Shown: one piece after another, positions 1 through 7,418 of the stretch | How the letters are laid out: each line of letters opens with the position of its first letter | How positions within the stretch are numbered: position 1 is the stretch's first letter | DNA from: Thermincola ferriacetica | Lineage (GTDB): Bacteria; Bacillota; Thermincolia; Thermincolales; Thermincolaceae | Direction: 5' to 3' | DNA length: 39,672 bases | Assembly: GCF_001263415.1 (NCBI RefSeq) | Contig: NZ_LGTE01000026.1 | Location: 1-39,672, forward strand | The notes under the pieces: model-generated | The model's input: the letters and a program-made list of their open reading frames with translations, nothing else | Told to the model about the DNA's origin: nothing | Databases searched by the model: none | Made by a program: the position numbers and the translations under genes

Positions 1-236
1 CAATTTCAAGCCCTCACTGTCGTAAACACAGGCTTGCCGCCCTCCACTAAGTCGCAACTCATCACTTTAATGTGCAGCGGTTTTTTGATATCCTGCAGAG
101 TAAATGCAGTAGTAAAGCCTCAAAACGGTATTTTCGCCATCTTCGGGCATGCGGGAACTCCCTGCCTGCCCGGCAGCGGGTTTGCGGGCGCAGTCGCTCC
201 CAAACGGTAAGCGGAGAACCCTCCCTATCCTGCCGT
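1..236. repeat. left terminal dispersed repeat (inverted copy of the right end)
   Basis: This stretch matches the reverse complement of about 39430-39672. The anchors are the blocks at 4-22, 39-58, 145-175 and 205-235, which reappear in the same order in the other copy with scattered substitutions. Its first 22 bases also resemble part of the IS110-type transposase relic at 38264-38303. The short open frames inside it have no recognisable product and I do not call them genes. Being cut exactly at the window edge suggests a contig boundary in a repeat. Copy number in the genome cannot be seen from here. Confidence 0.75.
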
Positions 237-292
237 AGGAGGGGAGAAAGAAAAATAGAAGCCGCTGCATAGTGAAACAAACGTTGCCTGAA

Positions 293-319
293 TGGAGAGG
301 ATTATCCTCTCCTTTTTGC
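293..319 (+). terminator. rho-independent terminator
   Basis: A perfect 8-bp inverted repeat, GGAGAGGA and TCCTCTCC with loop TTA, is followed immediately by five T residues. This is the classic intrinsic terminator form. It would end transcription coming from the terminal repeat and argues that the next gene starts downstream of it. Confidence 0.7.
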
Positions 320-390
320 GTAAGAAAAAGGGATTTGGGTTCAACGGTCGAAAATATGATATAGATACAAAAACCGGTATCCGGAGGGCG

Positions 391-726
391 GTGGTCAGGA
401 CGATTAAATCGCTGGCATTAATTACTTTTGGTACTCTTTGGCTCATGTTTGCTCTCAAGTGGAGAATTGCCAAAAAAGACAAATTTATTATCCCTCCCCA
501 ATTGGTGGAAACTTCCGGGGAATGGGACAATTGCGACTGCGCCTGTGGGACCGTTAGAGATGATTGGCATATTGTATCTGTACATAAGCGGGATTTCAAA
601 TACCTGTTTATTTGCCCAAAGTGCGGGCAGTTCTGGGAAGAAGCCATGGTATCCGGCGGAATTACCAAATGGCGCCCCGTACAGAAAGATTATGTTTTAC
701 TACATTACGATACCAGTAAAATATAA
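391..726 (+). CDS. small hypothetical protein with zinc-ribbon-like cysteines
   Basis: I do not recognise the family. The frame is open from an ATG at 292, but a terminator hairpin covers 293-319. I therefore prefer the GTG at 391, just after GGAGGG at 383-388, though that spacing is short; the ATG at 445 is another choice. From 391 the product is 111 residues. It has a hydrophobic stretch near the N-terminus (about residues 5-22), then a CDCAC motif and, about 30 residues later, CPKCG followed by Trp and acidic residues. The two cysteine clusters could make one zinc-ribbon site. The next gene follows after 96 bases with no obvious terminator. Function is unknown; the cysteine pairs make chance unlikely, but start and expression are uncertain. 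Confidence 0.5.
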   Translation: MVRTIKSLALITFGTLWLMFALKWRIAKKDKFIIPPQLVETSGEWDNCDCACGTVRDDWHIVSVHKRDFKYLFICPKCGQFWEEAMVSGGITKWRPVQKDYVLLHYDTSKI

Positions 727-822
727 TGGTTGTGTAGTGGGAAAAAAGCGCCTGTATAAAGCAGGAATTTTTTGTACATATAAGAAACAAATGGAAAAGA
801 AAAATGGAGCGGAGTGTTGTAG

Positions 823-1662
823 TTGTTCAGGATAGATAAAGATTTTTTTGTCTTTCAAAGCAGCATGTGGCAGACTAACAGTGTGGTCTACCGGAATGAA
901 GCAGTTGCAGTTGTGATTGACCCGACCTATTTCCCAAGCGAGATCCGGATTATTGCCAGCCAGGCGATGAATAGCAAAGCCTTTAACAAGTATGTCATTT
1001 TCACCCATGCTGATTTTGACCATATTGTGGGGCATCAGTACTTTAACGGGTTTAAATTGTTGGGACATTCGGCGTTCCGGACAGTAGACCGGGAGGCTCA
1101 GTTGATTCAGCTCAACGAACTTGATGAAACTTACTACGTATCCAGGGATAAAAAATTTGTTTTCCCGGAAATAGACAATTACCTGGAAGACGGAATGCGC
1201 ATACCCCTGGCAAAGGATGAACTTTTAGTCGTTCATGCCCCCGGACATACAGCGGAAAGTATATTTTTAATCAGCAGGTCTAAGAGAATACTGGTAGCGG
1301 GTGATTATCTTTCCGATCTTGAGTTTCCGTTTGTATACCATAGTTTTCGGTCTTATATAGATACGTTGGAAAAGACAAAAAAGCTGGTTGATGAACTGGA
1401 AATCGAAATGGTTATACCCGGCCACGGAGATTTTGCAGCCGGTCGACAAGAAATCCTGTTCCGCATTGACAGCGATAAGGACTACTTGGAAGAAATCCTG
1501 GCCAGGGTTACGGATTATTGTACTCGCGGCATGACTTTAAAGGAAATTCTGGAAGTTCTAAAAGAAATGTCATTCCGTGGCGAAAAAATTACCGGTGTTT
1601 TGGTAAAAATGCACATGGAGAATATTCGCAAGGCTGTGGAAGAAATCTGCGCAGGGAATTAG
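823..1662 (+). CDS. metallo-beta-lactamase-fold hydrolase
   Basis: A 279-residue single-domain member of the metallo-beta-lactamase superfamily. Visible metal ligands are the THADFDH motif near residue 67 (the HxHxDH position carries HADFDH, so one His is replaced by Asp), the His of APGHT near 146, the Asp of AGDY near 166 and the His of IPGHGD near 206. About 70 C-terminal residues follow the core and are helical, resembling the winged-helix tail of some family members. The substrate cannot be deduced: glyoxalase II-like thioesters, lactones or phosphoesters are all possible. The start is TTG, chosen because GGAGCGGAG ends 8 bases upstream. The patatin gene follows after 48 bases, so the two may be co-transcribed. 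Confidence 0.9.
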   Translation: MFRIDKDFFVFQSSMWQTNSVVYRNEAVAVVIDPTYFPSEIRIIASQAMNSKAFNKYVIFTHADFDHIVGHQYFNGFKLLGHSAFRTVDREAQLIQLNELDETYYVSRDKKFVFPEIDNYLEDGMRIPLAKDELLVVHAPGHTAESIFLISRSKRILVAGDYLSDLEFPFVYHSFRSYIDTLEKTKKLVDELEIEMVIPGHGDFAAGRQEILFRIDSDKDYLEEILARVTDYCTRGMTLKEILEVLKEMSFRGEKITGVLVKMHMENIRKAVEEICAGN

Positions 1663-1710
1663 GTACATCCGTCGGCCCTTTTAATATTATAAATTGAGGA
1701 GGGTTGACGG

Positions 1711-2694
1711 ATGGGCTTTTTTGATAAATTGAAAAAAAAGAAAAAAGCCTACGCTGTTTTTGAAGGCGGGGGAGTAAAAGGCCTTGGCATTGCCGGTGCC
1801 CTGGAAGTGGCTGAACGTTATTACGAATGGGAAAACGTCGCCGGGACCTCTGCCGGGGCAATTATCGGCGCTTTGGTAGCGGCAGGCTATTCCGCGTCGG
1901 AAATTAAAGATATGTTGTTTTCTATAAATTATAAGCAATTAAAGGATTCCTTCCCTGCGGGGAAAATTCCACCTGTCGGCGGTCCCATTTATAATGTGAT
2001 AACCAGGATGGGAATTTACCAGGGGAAGTTTATTGAAGATTGGGTGAAGGAAAAACTTGCCGCCAGGGGTATTCGTTCTTTTGGCGATTTAATTAATTCA
2101 AAGGAAAGGGATGACCGTTATAAGTATAAATTACAGGTAATTACATCGGATATTTCCCGGGGTAGGATGGTGGTGTTGCCCAGGGACCTGAAGTTTTACG
2201 GCATAAATCCCGACGAATTTTCTGTAGCCAGGGCTGTGCGCATGAGCAGTACCATTCCCTTTTATTTCGCGCCGGTGGTAATCAAATACCATGATGAAAG
2301 ATGTGTGCTCAGAGAAAGTTATTTCGTCGACGGGGGGGTTTTAAGCAATTTTCCCTTATGGCTCTTTGAGTCCGAGGGGGCCCGTCCGAAATTGCCTACT
2401 TTTGGTTTCCGGCTTGTGGGACCAAATGAGGGCAGGCCGCGAAACATTGAAGGACCGGTATCTTTTCTAGCAGCCCTGGTTTCCACCATGTTGGAAGCCC
2501 ACGATGCCTATTACCTGGAGGAACGCTCTTCAGCCAAGACTATATCCATTCCTACCCTCGGGATTCATGCCACTGATTTCGATATAAGTAAGGAAAAGAT
2601 GCGCCAGCTTTACGAATCAGGTAAAATGGCCGCGGAAGCCTTTTTCGAGCACTGGAATTTCGGTTTTTACCTACAGCGTTTTTTCAGTAAATGA
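1711..2694 (+). CDS. patatin-like phospholipase
   Basis: A 327-residue protein with the complete patatin Ser-Asp dyad. The glycine-rich oxyanion loop is GGGVKG near residue 18, the nucleophile elbow is GTSAG near residue 45, and the catalytic Asp lies in DGGVLSNFP near residue 208. No signal peptide is visible; the basic N-terminus (GFFDKLKKKKK) precedes the first strand and could touch acidic membranes. The family hydrolyses acyl chains of phospholipids and other lipids; in bacteria the chromosomal copies are usually cytoplasmic and of unknown substrate. A GAGGAGGG ribosome-binding site lies 9 bases before the ATG. Placement before a YbgC-type thioesterase fits a lipid or acyl-thioester theme, but that link is inference. 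Confidence 0.93.
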   Translation: MGFFDKLKKKKKAYAVFEGGGVKGLGIAGALEVAERYYEWENVAGTSAGAIIGALVAAGYSASEIKDMLFSINYKQLKDSFPAGKIPPVGGPIYNVITRMGIYQGKFIEDWVKEKLAARGIRSFGDLINSKERDDRYKYKLQVITSDISRGRMVVLPRDLKFYGINPDEFSVARAVRMSSTIPFYFAPVVIKYHDERCVLRESYFVDGGVLSNFPLWLFESEGARPKLPTFGFRLVGPNEGRPRNIEGPVSFLAALVSTMLEAHDAYYLEERSSAKTISIPTLGIHATDFDISKEKMRQLYESGKMAAEAFFEHWNFGFYLQRFFSK

Positions 2695-2817
2695 AATAAG
2701 CGGCGGCTAACGCGCCCGGCGCAGGTATTTTTAAAGCAGGAAATGGCAAGGGAAAGGGCAAATATTAATAGACATTAACAGAAACGGTAAAATAATTCAC
2801 ATTACTTAGGAGGAAAT

Positions 2818-3255
2818 ATGGTGGGAGAAGTCAAGGTCAGGGTACGATATGAAGAAACAGACCAAATGGGGATGGTATACCACGGGAAGTATTTTGTGTG
2901 GTTTGAAGTAGGTCGGACTGAATTGTTCCGTGACTTTGGGCTGCCTTATACTGTACTGGAGGCCAATAAAATCTATCTGCCGGTGGTGGAGGCCCACTGC
3001 CAGTATAAAACATCGGCCCGGTACGACGATGAATTGATTATTAAGACGCGAGTAAACAAACTTTCCGGCGCCCGTATTGGTTTCGATTATGACATCGTTA
3101 ATGCGGATGGTCAGCTTATTGCCCATGGCGGGACAACCCATGCTTTTCTAAACGAACATGGCAAACCGGTTAATGTTAAAAAAGCCGCTCCCTGGCTCTG
3201 GGATAAACTGGTAAATGTGGCGGAAGCCGATAACCTGTTTAAGGAGGTACGCTGA
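2818..3255 (+). CDS. YbgC/FcbC-type acyl-CoA thioesterase
   Basis: A 145-residue single hotdog domain of the 4HBT family. The N-terminal signature RYEETDQMGMVYHGKYFVWF (residues 9-28) contains the conserved Asp and the G-x-V-Y/H element that form the active site in 4-hydroxybenzoyl-CoA thioesterase-like enzymes. Length matches the family. It should hydrolyse a short-chain or aromatic acyl-CoA or acyl-ACP in the cytoplasm; the exact substrate is not readable. TAGGAGG sits 8 bases before the ATG. The stop overlaps the leader of the next gene: the AAGGAGGT that serves the DUF1189 gene lies inside the last codons here, so the two are translationally linked. Confidence 0.93.
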   Translation: MVGEVKVRVRYEETDQMGMVYHGKYFVWFEVGRTELFRDFGLPYTVLEANKIYLPVVEAHCQYKTSARYDDELIIKTRVNKLSGARIGFDYDIVNADGQLIAHGGTTHAFLNEHGKPVNVKKAAPWLWDKLVNVAEADNLFKEVR

Positions 3256-3256
3256 G

Positions 3257-4027
3257 TTGGGTTTTATAGAACAGTTTAAAGGCAGTATTATAGATTGGAC
3301 TTTTTACAGAGAAGTAGCTTTCCAAAAAACATCAAAAACCATCAAGTATTTACTGGTTTTATTCAGTATCCTTTTTATTATCACAGGCATCAAAAGCGCA
3401 ATTGGGTTAAACAGTGATTTACAGCAGTTTATCAGTGATTTTAAAAAAAAGGTGCCGGATTTTAAGCTGGCAGACGGTGAATTCCGATTCAATGCTAAGC
3501 AGCCTTATTACCTGGAAGGAGAAAACAATTCCGTCCTGGTGGTTGATACAACGGGAGCCACCAGAGAGGATGTTCTGGATAAATACAGCGATGGCGTGTT
3601 TATTACCAAGACTAAGATTTATCTTAAGCAGCAGTACCAGGTCAGACAGATAAATTTAAAGGATTATAAAGAAATAACCCTCACCAAAGATAAAGTTTTG
3701 GCCTTTTTGCCTTCTTTGAAATGGTTGATCATTATCATCGGCATTGTAGGTTATATCGTTAGCCTGGTGGGAAAACTGCTAAGCGGAGTATTCCTTGCCA
3801 TGATCGGTATGTTTGTCAACAACGCCCAAAAGGGCCCTTTGCAGTTTGGCCAGGCCTGGAACGTTGGCATATACGCATTGACTTTGCCGCTGCTGTTGGA
3901 AGCATTGGTCAAATTGGTGTACCCGCAGTTTCCTTATTTCTTCTTGATTTATTATGCTATAGCCATTTTTTACGTGGTTAAAGCTGTTCATTGGATTATC
4001 AATGATACGGAAATAAAAGTAGAATAG
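3257..4027 (+). CDS. DUF1189 family membrane protein
   Basis: A 256-residue polytopic membrane protein. One hydrophobic helix near residues 31-51 is followed by an extracytoplasmic domain of about 100 residues, then three or four helices in the C-terminal half (about residues 154-245). This layout and the N-terminal FYREVAFQKTSKTIKYLL pattern match the DUF1189 family, whose function is unknown. The frame is open further upstream, but AAGGAGGT at 3241-3248 and the thioesterase stop at 3253-3255 point to TTG at 3257. It follows the thioesterase by one base, so it is in the same operon. A hairpin at 4041-4075 may end the transcript. Confidence 0.85.
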   Translation: MGFIEQFKGSIIDWTFYREVAFQKTSKTIKYLLVLFSILFIITGIKSAIGLNSDLQQFISDFKKKVPDFKLADGEFRFNAKQPYYLEGENNSVLVVDTTGATREDVLDKYSDGVFITKTKIYLKQQYQVRQINLKDYKEITLTKDKVLAFLPSLKWLIIIIGIVGYIVSLVGKLLSGVFLAMIGMFVNNAQKGPLQFGQAWNVGIYALTLPLLLEALVKLVYPQFPYFFLIYYAIAIFYVVKAVHWIINDTEIKVE

Positions 4028-4040
4028 AAAAAATGTTGAA

Positions 4041-4075
4041 TAGGTGGTGTATCCTGCCGGTGAATACGCCACCTA
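4041..4075 (+). terminator. possible terminator hairpin
   Basis: TAGGTGGTGTAT and ATACGCCACCTA form a 12-bp stem with one G-T pair around an 11-base loop. There is no strong T-run afterwards (CCTTAAAG), so termination may be weak, or the hairpin may instead stabilise the 3' end of the DUF1189 message. Confidence 0.45.
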
Positions 4076-4134
4076 CCTTAAAGTCACGGGAAAGGTCTTA
4101 TTTCCCCGGTTTGGCAACCTAAATATGCAGGACG

Positions 4135-4305
4135 CTATAGCTCTTTCCTTTTTCTTAGTTCATCGGGGTCATAAGGGGTGATGCGGTCTGCCGCTGCTGT
4201 AAAACCTGTGTTTTCAACCGGCTCCATCACGCTTTTGTTGTTTTTGGCGTCTTTTAACCTTGGCGCTCTTTGTTTGTCCATGAATTTTTGCTCTTTCTGC
4301 AACAA
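4135..4305 (-). CDS. short unannotated protein, about 56 residues, possibly spore-associated
   Basis: A minus-strand frame too short for most gene finders. It is preceded by a perfect AAGGAGGTG ribosome-binding site (4312-4320). Four consecutive TTG codons follow that site; the one at 4305 has an 8-base spacer from GGAGG, while the first ATG (4281) is 30 bases away, so I choose TTG 4305. The product is small and very hydrophilic, rich in Lys, Arg, Asp and Asn, with the tail RITPYDPDELRKRKEL. There is no signal peptide or membrane segment. Short charged proteins like this in spore-formers are often spore-surface or acid-soluble proteins (a DUF3787-like resemblance came to mind), but the similarity is weak and is a guess. 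Confidence 0.6.
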   Translation of the reverse strand: MLQKEQKFMDKQRAPRLKDAKNNKSVMEPVENTGFTAAADRITPYDPDELRKRKEL

Positions 4306-4498
4306 CAACAACACCTCCTTCCAAAGCTTGTATCATATCTTTTTTCTTAGCTTTTGGAAAAGCCCCAGAAAATATTAGTGGGGTAATTTGCTAGAGAAGG
4401 ATTAGTTTTTGAACGTAAAAGTTTTCTTTTTCCAGGGTAAAATAACTTCATATGTTTATATTGATGGCAATAAACTGTTACATTAGGAGGTATTGATT
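4306..4498. other. intergenic region between divergent genes
   Basis: AT-rich spacer between the minus-strand short gene and the plus-strand aldo/keto reductase. It holds the short gene's ribosome-binding site at 4312-4320, a small palindrome GCTTTTGGAAAAGC near 4351, and the TAGGAGG of the reductase at 4485-4490. I see no confident sigma-A promoter on either strand. Confidence 0.5.
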
Positions 4499-5506
4499 GT
4501 GGAAAAAAGAACTCTTGGCAGAACCGGCTTAAAGGTATCGGTAATTGGACTGGGGGGGATTCCCATCCAACGGGTTGCCGGGGAAGAAGCGACAGCGATA
4601 CTGAAAACCGCATTGGAAAAAGGCATTAATTTTTTTGATACTGCCAGGGCGTACACCGATAGTGAAGTAAAGTTCGGTGTCGGTTTTCGGGGCACCAAAA
4701 GACCCATCATCGCTACTAAGTCTATGGCCAGAGACAAAGAGACCATGGCCAGGGATATTGAACTGAGCTTGAAAAATTTAGGTGTCGGTACCATTGACCT
4801 GTACCAGTTACATAATGTTAAGGACAGGGAAACTCTGCAAAAGGTCCAGGGGCCTGATGGGGCGCTGGCCGCTTTAAAAGAAGCCAGGGCCCGGGGCGAG
4901 ATCAATTACATTGGGATTACCGGGCACATTCCGGAAATCCTGGTGGAAGCACTGAAAACAGGGGAATTCGATACAGTCCAGTTCCCATATAACCCTGTAG
5001 AAAGGGAAGCGGAAAAAGCCCTCATCCCCCTTGCCCTGGAAATGAATATTGGGATGATTGCCATGAAACCCTTGGCCGGCGGGGCTTTTAAAAACGCGGC
5101 CCTGGCCATTAAGTTTCTTCTAAATTCGCCTGTTTCGACCATTATACCAGGCGTGGACAAACTGGATCAGGTGGCCGAAAATGCTGCCCTTGGACAGCAA
5201 ATATTACCTTTGACGGAGGAAGAGCAGGAAACCTTAAACCGGGAAGTGCGGCAATTGGGAGAGCGTTTTTGCCGGCGCTGCGAATACTGCCAACCGTGCC
5301 CCCAGGGCATTGATATTCCCATGATTTTTCTCCTGGAGGGTTACTGGACCAGATACGGACTGCAGGATTGGGCTGTAGACAGATACAGACCGTTGGCCAA
5401 AAAGGCTTCCGATTGTGTCGAATGTGGCCTTTGTGAAGAGAAGTGCCCCTACAACCTGCCGATAAGGGAAATGCTAAAGGAATCCAGGAGCCACCTGGAG
5501 GGTTGA
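4499..5506 (+). CDS. aldo/keto reductase with C-terminal 4Fe-4S domain
   Basis: A 335-residue fusion typical of anaerobes. Residues 1 to about 265 form the aldo/keto reductase TIM barrel: RTLGRTGLKVSVIGLGG at the start, the FFDTARAYTDSE segment carrying the catalytic Asp and Tyr, a Lys in IIATKS and HNV in the substrate region. The C-terminus adds two cysteine runs, CRRCEYCQPCP near 261 and CVECGLCEEKCP near 309, matching two 4Fe-4S ferredoxin-type motifs. Such proteins probably couple carbonyl reduction to ferredoxin-like electron transfer; the substrate is unknown. GTG 4499 sits 8 bases after GGAGG; TTG 4493 is in frame but only 2 bases from it. The selenoprotein candidate and a ferredoxin lie just downstream. 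Confidence 0.93.
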   Translation: MEKRTLGRTGLKVSVIGLGGIPIQRVAGEEATAILKTALEKGINFFDTARAYTDSEVKFGVGFRGTKRPIIATKSMARDKETMARDIELSLKNLGVGTIDLYQLHNVKDRETLQKVQGPDGALAALKEARARGEINYIGITGHIPEILVEALKTGEFDTVQFPYNPVEREAEKALIPLALEMNIGMIAMKPLAGGAFKNAALAIKFLLNSPVSTIIPGVDKLDQVAENAALGQQILPLTEEEQETLNREVRQLGERFCRRCEYCQPCPQGIDIPMIFLLEGYWTRYGLQDWAVDRYRPLAKKASDCVECGLCEEKCPYNLPIREMLKESRSHLEG

Positions 5507-5599
5507 GACTTGAATTAAGATTAAAATTGAGATGCGGCTTGTTACGTGAATATACGGAACCTTAGCCGGGGCAAAATATAATGAGAGGTGTACACTATT

Positions 5600-5932
5600 A
5601 TGAAAAAAGGCCCCGGATTGCACAATATATGGGTTAATCCCCGGGTCGAAATCCTCTGGGACCAATCCGCTGACGGATTTAACCGCTGTAAGCTAAAAGT
5701 TTACGGGCTCCTGTGCGGAGGCTGAGTGGCCCGCGTCAGGGGCGTCCTGGAGGGTATGCCCGAAACTGAGCAAGTGGAGTTTATCCCCGAAGAAGAGTCA
5801 TTCGTGGTTAAATATGGCGGCAAGCGGCTACTTGGTCCGGAATTCTCCAGACGTGTCATGTCAGCAGTTATCATGCCGGGCGCCAGAAAGTTGCTGCACG
5901 ATATTGGGAAAACCATGCACAGGAATAATTAA
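5600..5932 (+). CDS. candidate selenoprotein, heavy-metal-associated-like domain with CGGU
   Basis: The frame from ATG 5600 (AGAGGTG upstream) runs 41 codons to TGA at 5723-5725, then continues for 68 codons to TAA at 5930. The TGA falls where a second Cys would complete a C-G-G-C metal/thiol motif: VYGLLCGG, then TGA, then VARVRGVLEGM. Sequence on both sides reads as one domain: a beta strand with the motif, a helix, then a strand (EQVEFIPEEESFVVKY), as in HMA/MerP-like domains. A stem-loop directly after the TGA fits a bacterial SECIS (see 5726-5755). Read through, the product is 110 residues with selenocysteine at 42. The alternative is a restart at GTG 5726 or a decayed gene. A metal- or redox-active role is inference. 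Confidence 0.68.
5726..5755 (+). promoter_or_regulatory. SECIS-like stem-loop after in-frame TGA
   Basis: TCAGG (5736-5740) pairs with CCTGG (5746-5750, outer pair a wobble) around a five-base loop GGCGT that begins with two G residues. CCC (5730-5732) pairs with GGG (5752-5754), with G5729-T5755 outside, and the two stems are separated by an asymmetric internal loop. The apical loop begins 16 bases after the TGA. Bacterial SECIS elements need a hairpin at about this distance with a G early in the loop. I folded it by eye only. Confidence 0.55.
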
Positions 5933-6004
5933 CGCTTATTGGGGCAACATTAATGATGGGAAAAATTCTATGGGATACATTAAAACATAAAAGGGGGTAA
6001 CACT

Positions 6005-6193
6005 TTGAAGGTAAAAGTATACGAAGACCTTTGCGTCAGTTGCGGACAGTGCATCAGTATCTGCCCCGATGTATTTGAATGGGGTGATGACGACAAGGCA
6101 GTTGCCAAAATAGAGGAAGTACCTGCCGACCAAGAATCTTTGGCTCACGAGGCAGTAGAGGGTTGCCCGACGGCAGCAATTAAGGAAGAATAA
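6005..6193 (+). CDS. monocluster 4Fe-4S ferredoxin
   Basis: A 62-residue low-potential electron carrier. The cysteine pattern is CVSCGQC at residues 10-16, followed by ICP and a distal GCPTAAI Cys near 54, as in single-cluster ferredoxins of Bacillus and Clostridia. It therefore has the three proximal plus one distal ligand, and an additional Cys at 20. It is strongly acidic, as expected. The start is TTG 6005, 6 bases after an AAGGGGGT site; it gives the usual ferredoxin N-terminus KVKVYEDLC. It lies 72 bases after the candidate selenoprotein and on the same strand as the 4Fe-4S aldo/keto reductase, which could be a redox partner; that is inference. Confidence 0.93.
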   Translation: MKVKVYEDLCVSCGQCISICPDVFEWGDDDKAVAKIEEVPADQESLAHEAVEGCPTAAIKEE

Positions 6194-6237
6194 GGTTGTG
6201 AAAGATAATTGAGGCTGTGCTTATCTGCCAGCCTCAT

Positions 6238-6468
6238 TTAATTTTTACAGTGGTGGCAATTGCACCCATGGCCGTGCTCCTTGTTTTTATGCTGTCCTTG
6301 CTGGGCCTGTTTCAGTGCATCCAGAGATGCCTTGACCTGCTGCCGTATGTTCCGCAGGTAGATGTCCCTCAATTTTTTTTGTTCTTCCGCTTCTTCTGCT
6401 GTCAGGCCTTCGTGCTTCTTTTTCCAGGCCAGGTAATTGATCCGTTCAATTAAATCCCTGTCAATCAT
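6238..6468 (-). CDS. DUF896 (YnzC-like) protein with metal-binding tail
   Basis: A 76-residue helical protein. Residues 1 to about 58 match DUF896/YnzC: an initial DLIERINYLAWKKK helix, then GLTAEEAEEQKKLRDIYL and the IRQQVKASLDAL helix. DUF896 proteins are small cytoplasmic Firmicute proteins; B. subtilis YnzA and YneA-operon YnzC are linked to the SOS response. Here the tail is HGHGCNCHHCKN, a His/Cys cluster not needed for the domain and suited to binding a metal. A CAGGAGGGC ribosome-binding site precedes ATG 6468. It is a single gene opposite in strand to its neighbours. Confidence 0.92.
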   Translation of the reverse strand: MIDRDLIERINYLAWKKKHEGLTAEEAEEQKKLRDIYLRNIRQQVKASLDALKQAQQGQHKNKEHGHGCNCHHCKN

Positions 6469-6757
6469 GGCGCCCTCCTGACAATTATTGGTTTAATCAG
6501 AATTTGAAACCATTTTACCACAAATAAAACAAAATTCAAAATGCAATTATAATTAAAGAAATTGCTCAACCTTCTACCGATAGCCAGCGCCGATGTTCAA
6601 AAAATGTCGTAAAATGTCATACGAAATATAACATTCCATAGCAGGAATTAATTGTTAACATGAGAAAAAATATTAAACGTATCTATTATCATTATATACT
6701 GATCCGAAGGTATATTTTAAAATTGCCGGATACTATTAAAACATGACAGGAGAGACT
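6469..6757. other. AT-rich intergenic region with a possible promoter
   Basis: This spacer is noticeably AT-rich. It contains a near-repeat AAAATGTCGTAAAATGTCATA near 6598 and a possible sigma-A promoter, TTAAAC (6673-6678), 16-base spacer, TATACT (6695-6700), placed about 60 bases before the lipoprotein start. The -35 is a weak match. No gene is seen. Confidence 0.4.
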
Positions 6758-7216
6758 ATGAAAAAAACAGCGATTTTAGGGCTTATATTTTTGCTTCTTA
6801 TCAGTGGGTGCATTGGTACCAATTCTTCCATTGAACAGTACAATAAACAGTATAAAAATGACGATGAACAATGCAAAAGGGCAATCACTGATTATTTCCA
6901 AGCAGTCAAAACTCATGATTTAGACAGGCTAAAGAGCTTATATTCAACTGAGAGACGTAAAATGGCTCAAAATGCATCGTTGGGAGAAGATGAATATGAA
7001 TTTATCAACATATCACAAATAGTACCGGATAAATCCGTGGTATATGAATACATGACCTTTGGTAGAGGCAAGAATAAAAAAGAAGAAGATATAAAGGGTT
7101 ACAAAGTTGATTTTGAGTTTAAATTAAAGAACAAGGCTAAAGTTGTGCAAGATCATTTTAAATTTATACTTGTTAAAGAGAGCGGAAATTGGAAAATAGA
7201 CGATTTTGGCCACTAG
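6758..7216 (+). CDS. small lipoprotein of unknown function
   Basis: A 152-residue secreted lipoprotein. The N-terminus MKKTAILGLIFLLLISGC is a lipoprotein signal peptide with Cys 18 as the lipidation site. The mature part has an early helix with a conserved-looking ITDYFQAVKTHDLDRLKSLY segment and a C-terminal strand pattern ending GNWKIDDFGH, which resembles the NTF2-like/DUF4878 folds that many Firmicute lipoproteins carry; I hold that loosely. ATG 6758 is chosen over an in-frame ATG at 6743 because AGGAGA sits 5 bases before it and the signal peptide then begins properly. The gene is AT-richer than its neighbours and is followed by a strong terminator. Confidence 0.88.
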   Translation: MKKTAILGLIFLLLISGCIGTNSSIEQYNKQYKNDDEQCKRAITDYFQAVKTHDLDRLKSLYSTERRKMAQNASLGEDEYEFINISQIVPDKSVVYEYMTFGRGKNKKEEDIKGYKVDFEFKLKNKAKVVQDHFKFILVKESGNWKIDDFGH

Positions 7217-7249
7217 TTTTTTCTTCAATGTCAATATGAGTGTGGTAGG

Positions 7250-7294
7250 AAAGACACCCTGTGCAAAATACCTTGCAGTGGGGTCTTTTTTTTT
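7250..7294 (+). terminator. rho-independent terminator after lipoprotein gene
   Basis: AAAGAC-A-CCC-TG-TGCAA pairs with TTGCA-GTG-GGG-GTCTTT and runs into nine T residues. It lies 34 bases after the lipoprotein stop and isolates that gene from the next. Confidence 0.85.
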
Positions 7295-7377
7295 AGGGGA
7301 AGTTACCCCAAATATTCTTGACAGCATGTCTTTTTTCCTGTTGTTGGCCCATTTGGTACAAATTTTGGTGCAAATTA

Positions 7378-7386
7378 TGTTATAAT
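7378..7386 (+). promoter_or_regulatory. extended -10 promoter
   Basis: TGTTATAAT is a perfect extended -10 (TG, one base, TATAAT), about 33 bases before the TTG start of the membrane protein at 7419. No good -35 is present, which is usual for extended -10 promoters. Confidence 0.6.
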
Positions 7387-7418
7387 AAGCATAAATATTT
7401 TGGGCAGGTGAAGGAATC

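Noticed and set aside
62-280. Short open frames on both strands of the left terminal repeat
   Set aside because: They lie entirely in a non-coding dispersed repeat, overlap each other in several frames and have no ribosome-binding site or protein-like composition.
292-390. Upstream extension of the zinc-ribbon-like gene to ATG 292
   Set aside because: A strong intrinsic terminator covers 293-319 and there is no ribosome-binding site before 292.
4081-4140. Possible riboswitch (GGACGC and GCAACC elements)
   Set aside because: The motifs do not assemble into a known fold such as c-di-GMP-I, and the region lies at the 3' end of the minus-strand short gene with no downstream gene on the plus strand in reach.
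5726-5932. Independent 68-codon gene starting at GTG 5726
   Set aside because: No ribosome-binding site lies before it and it would lack the first strand and half of the metal motif; read-through of the TGA explains both halves better.
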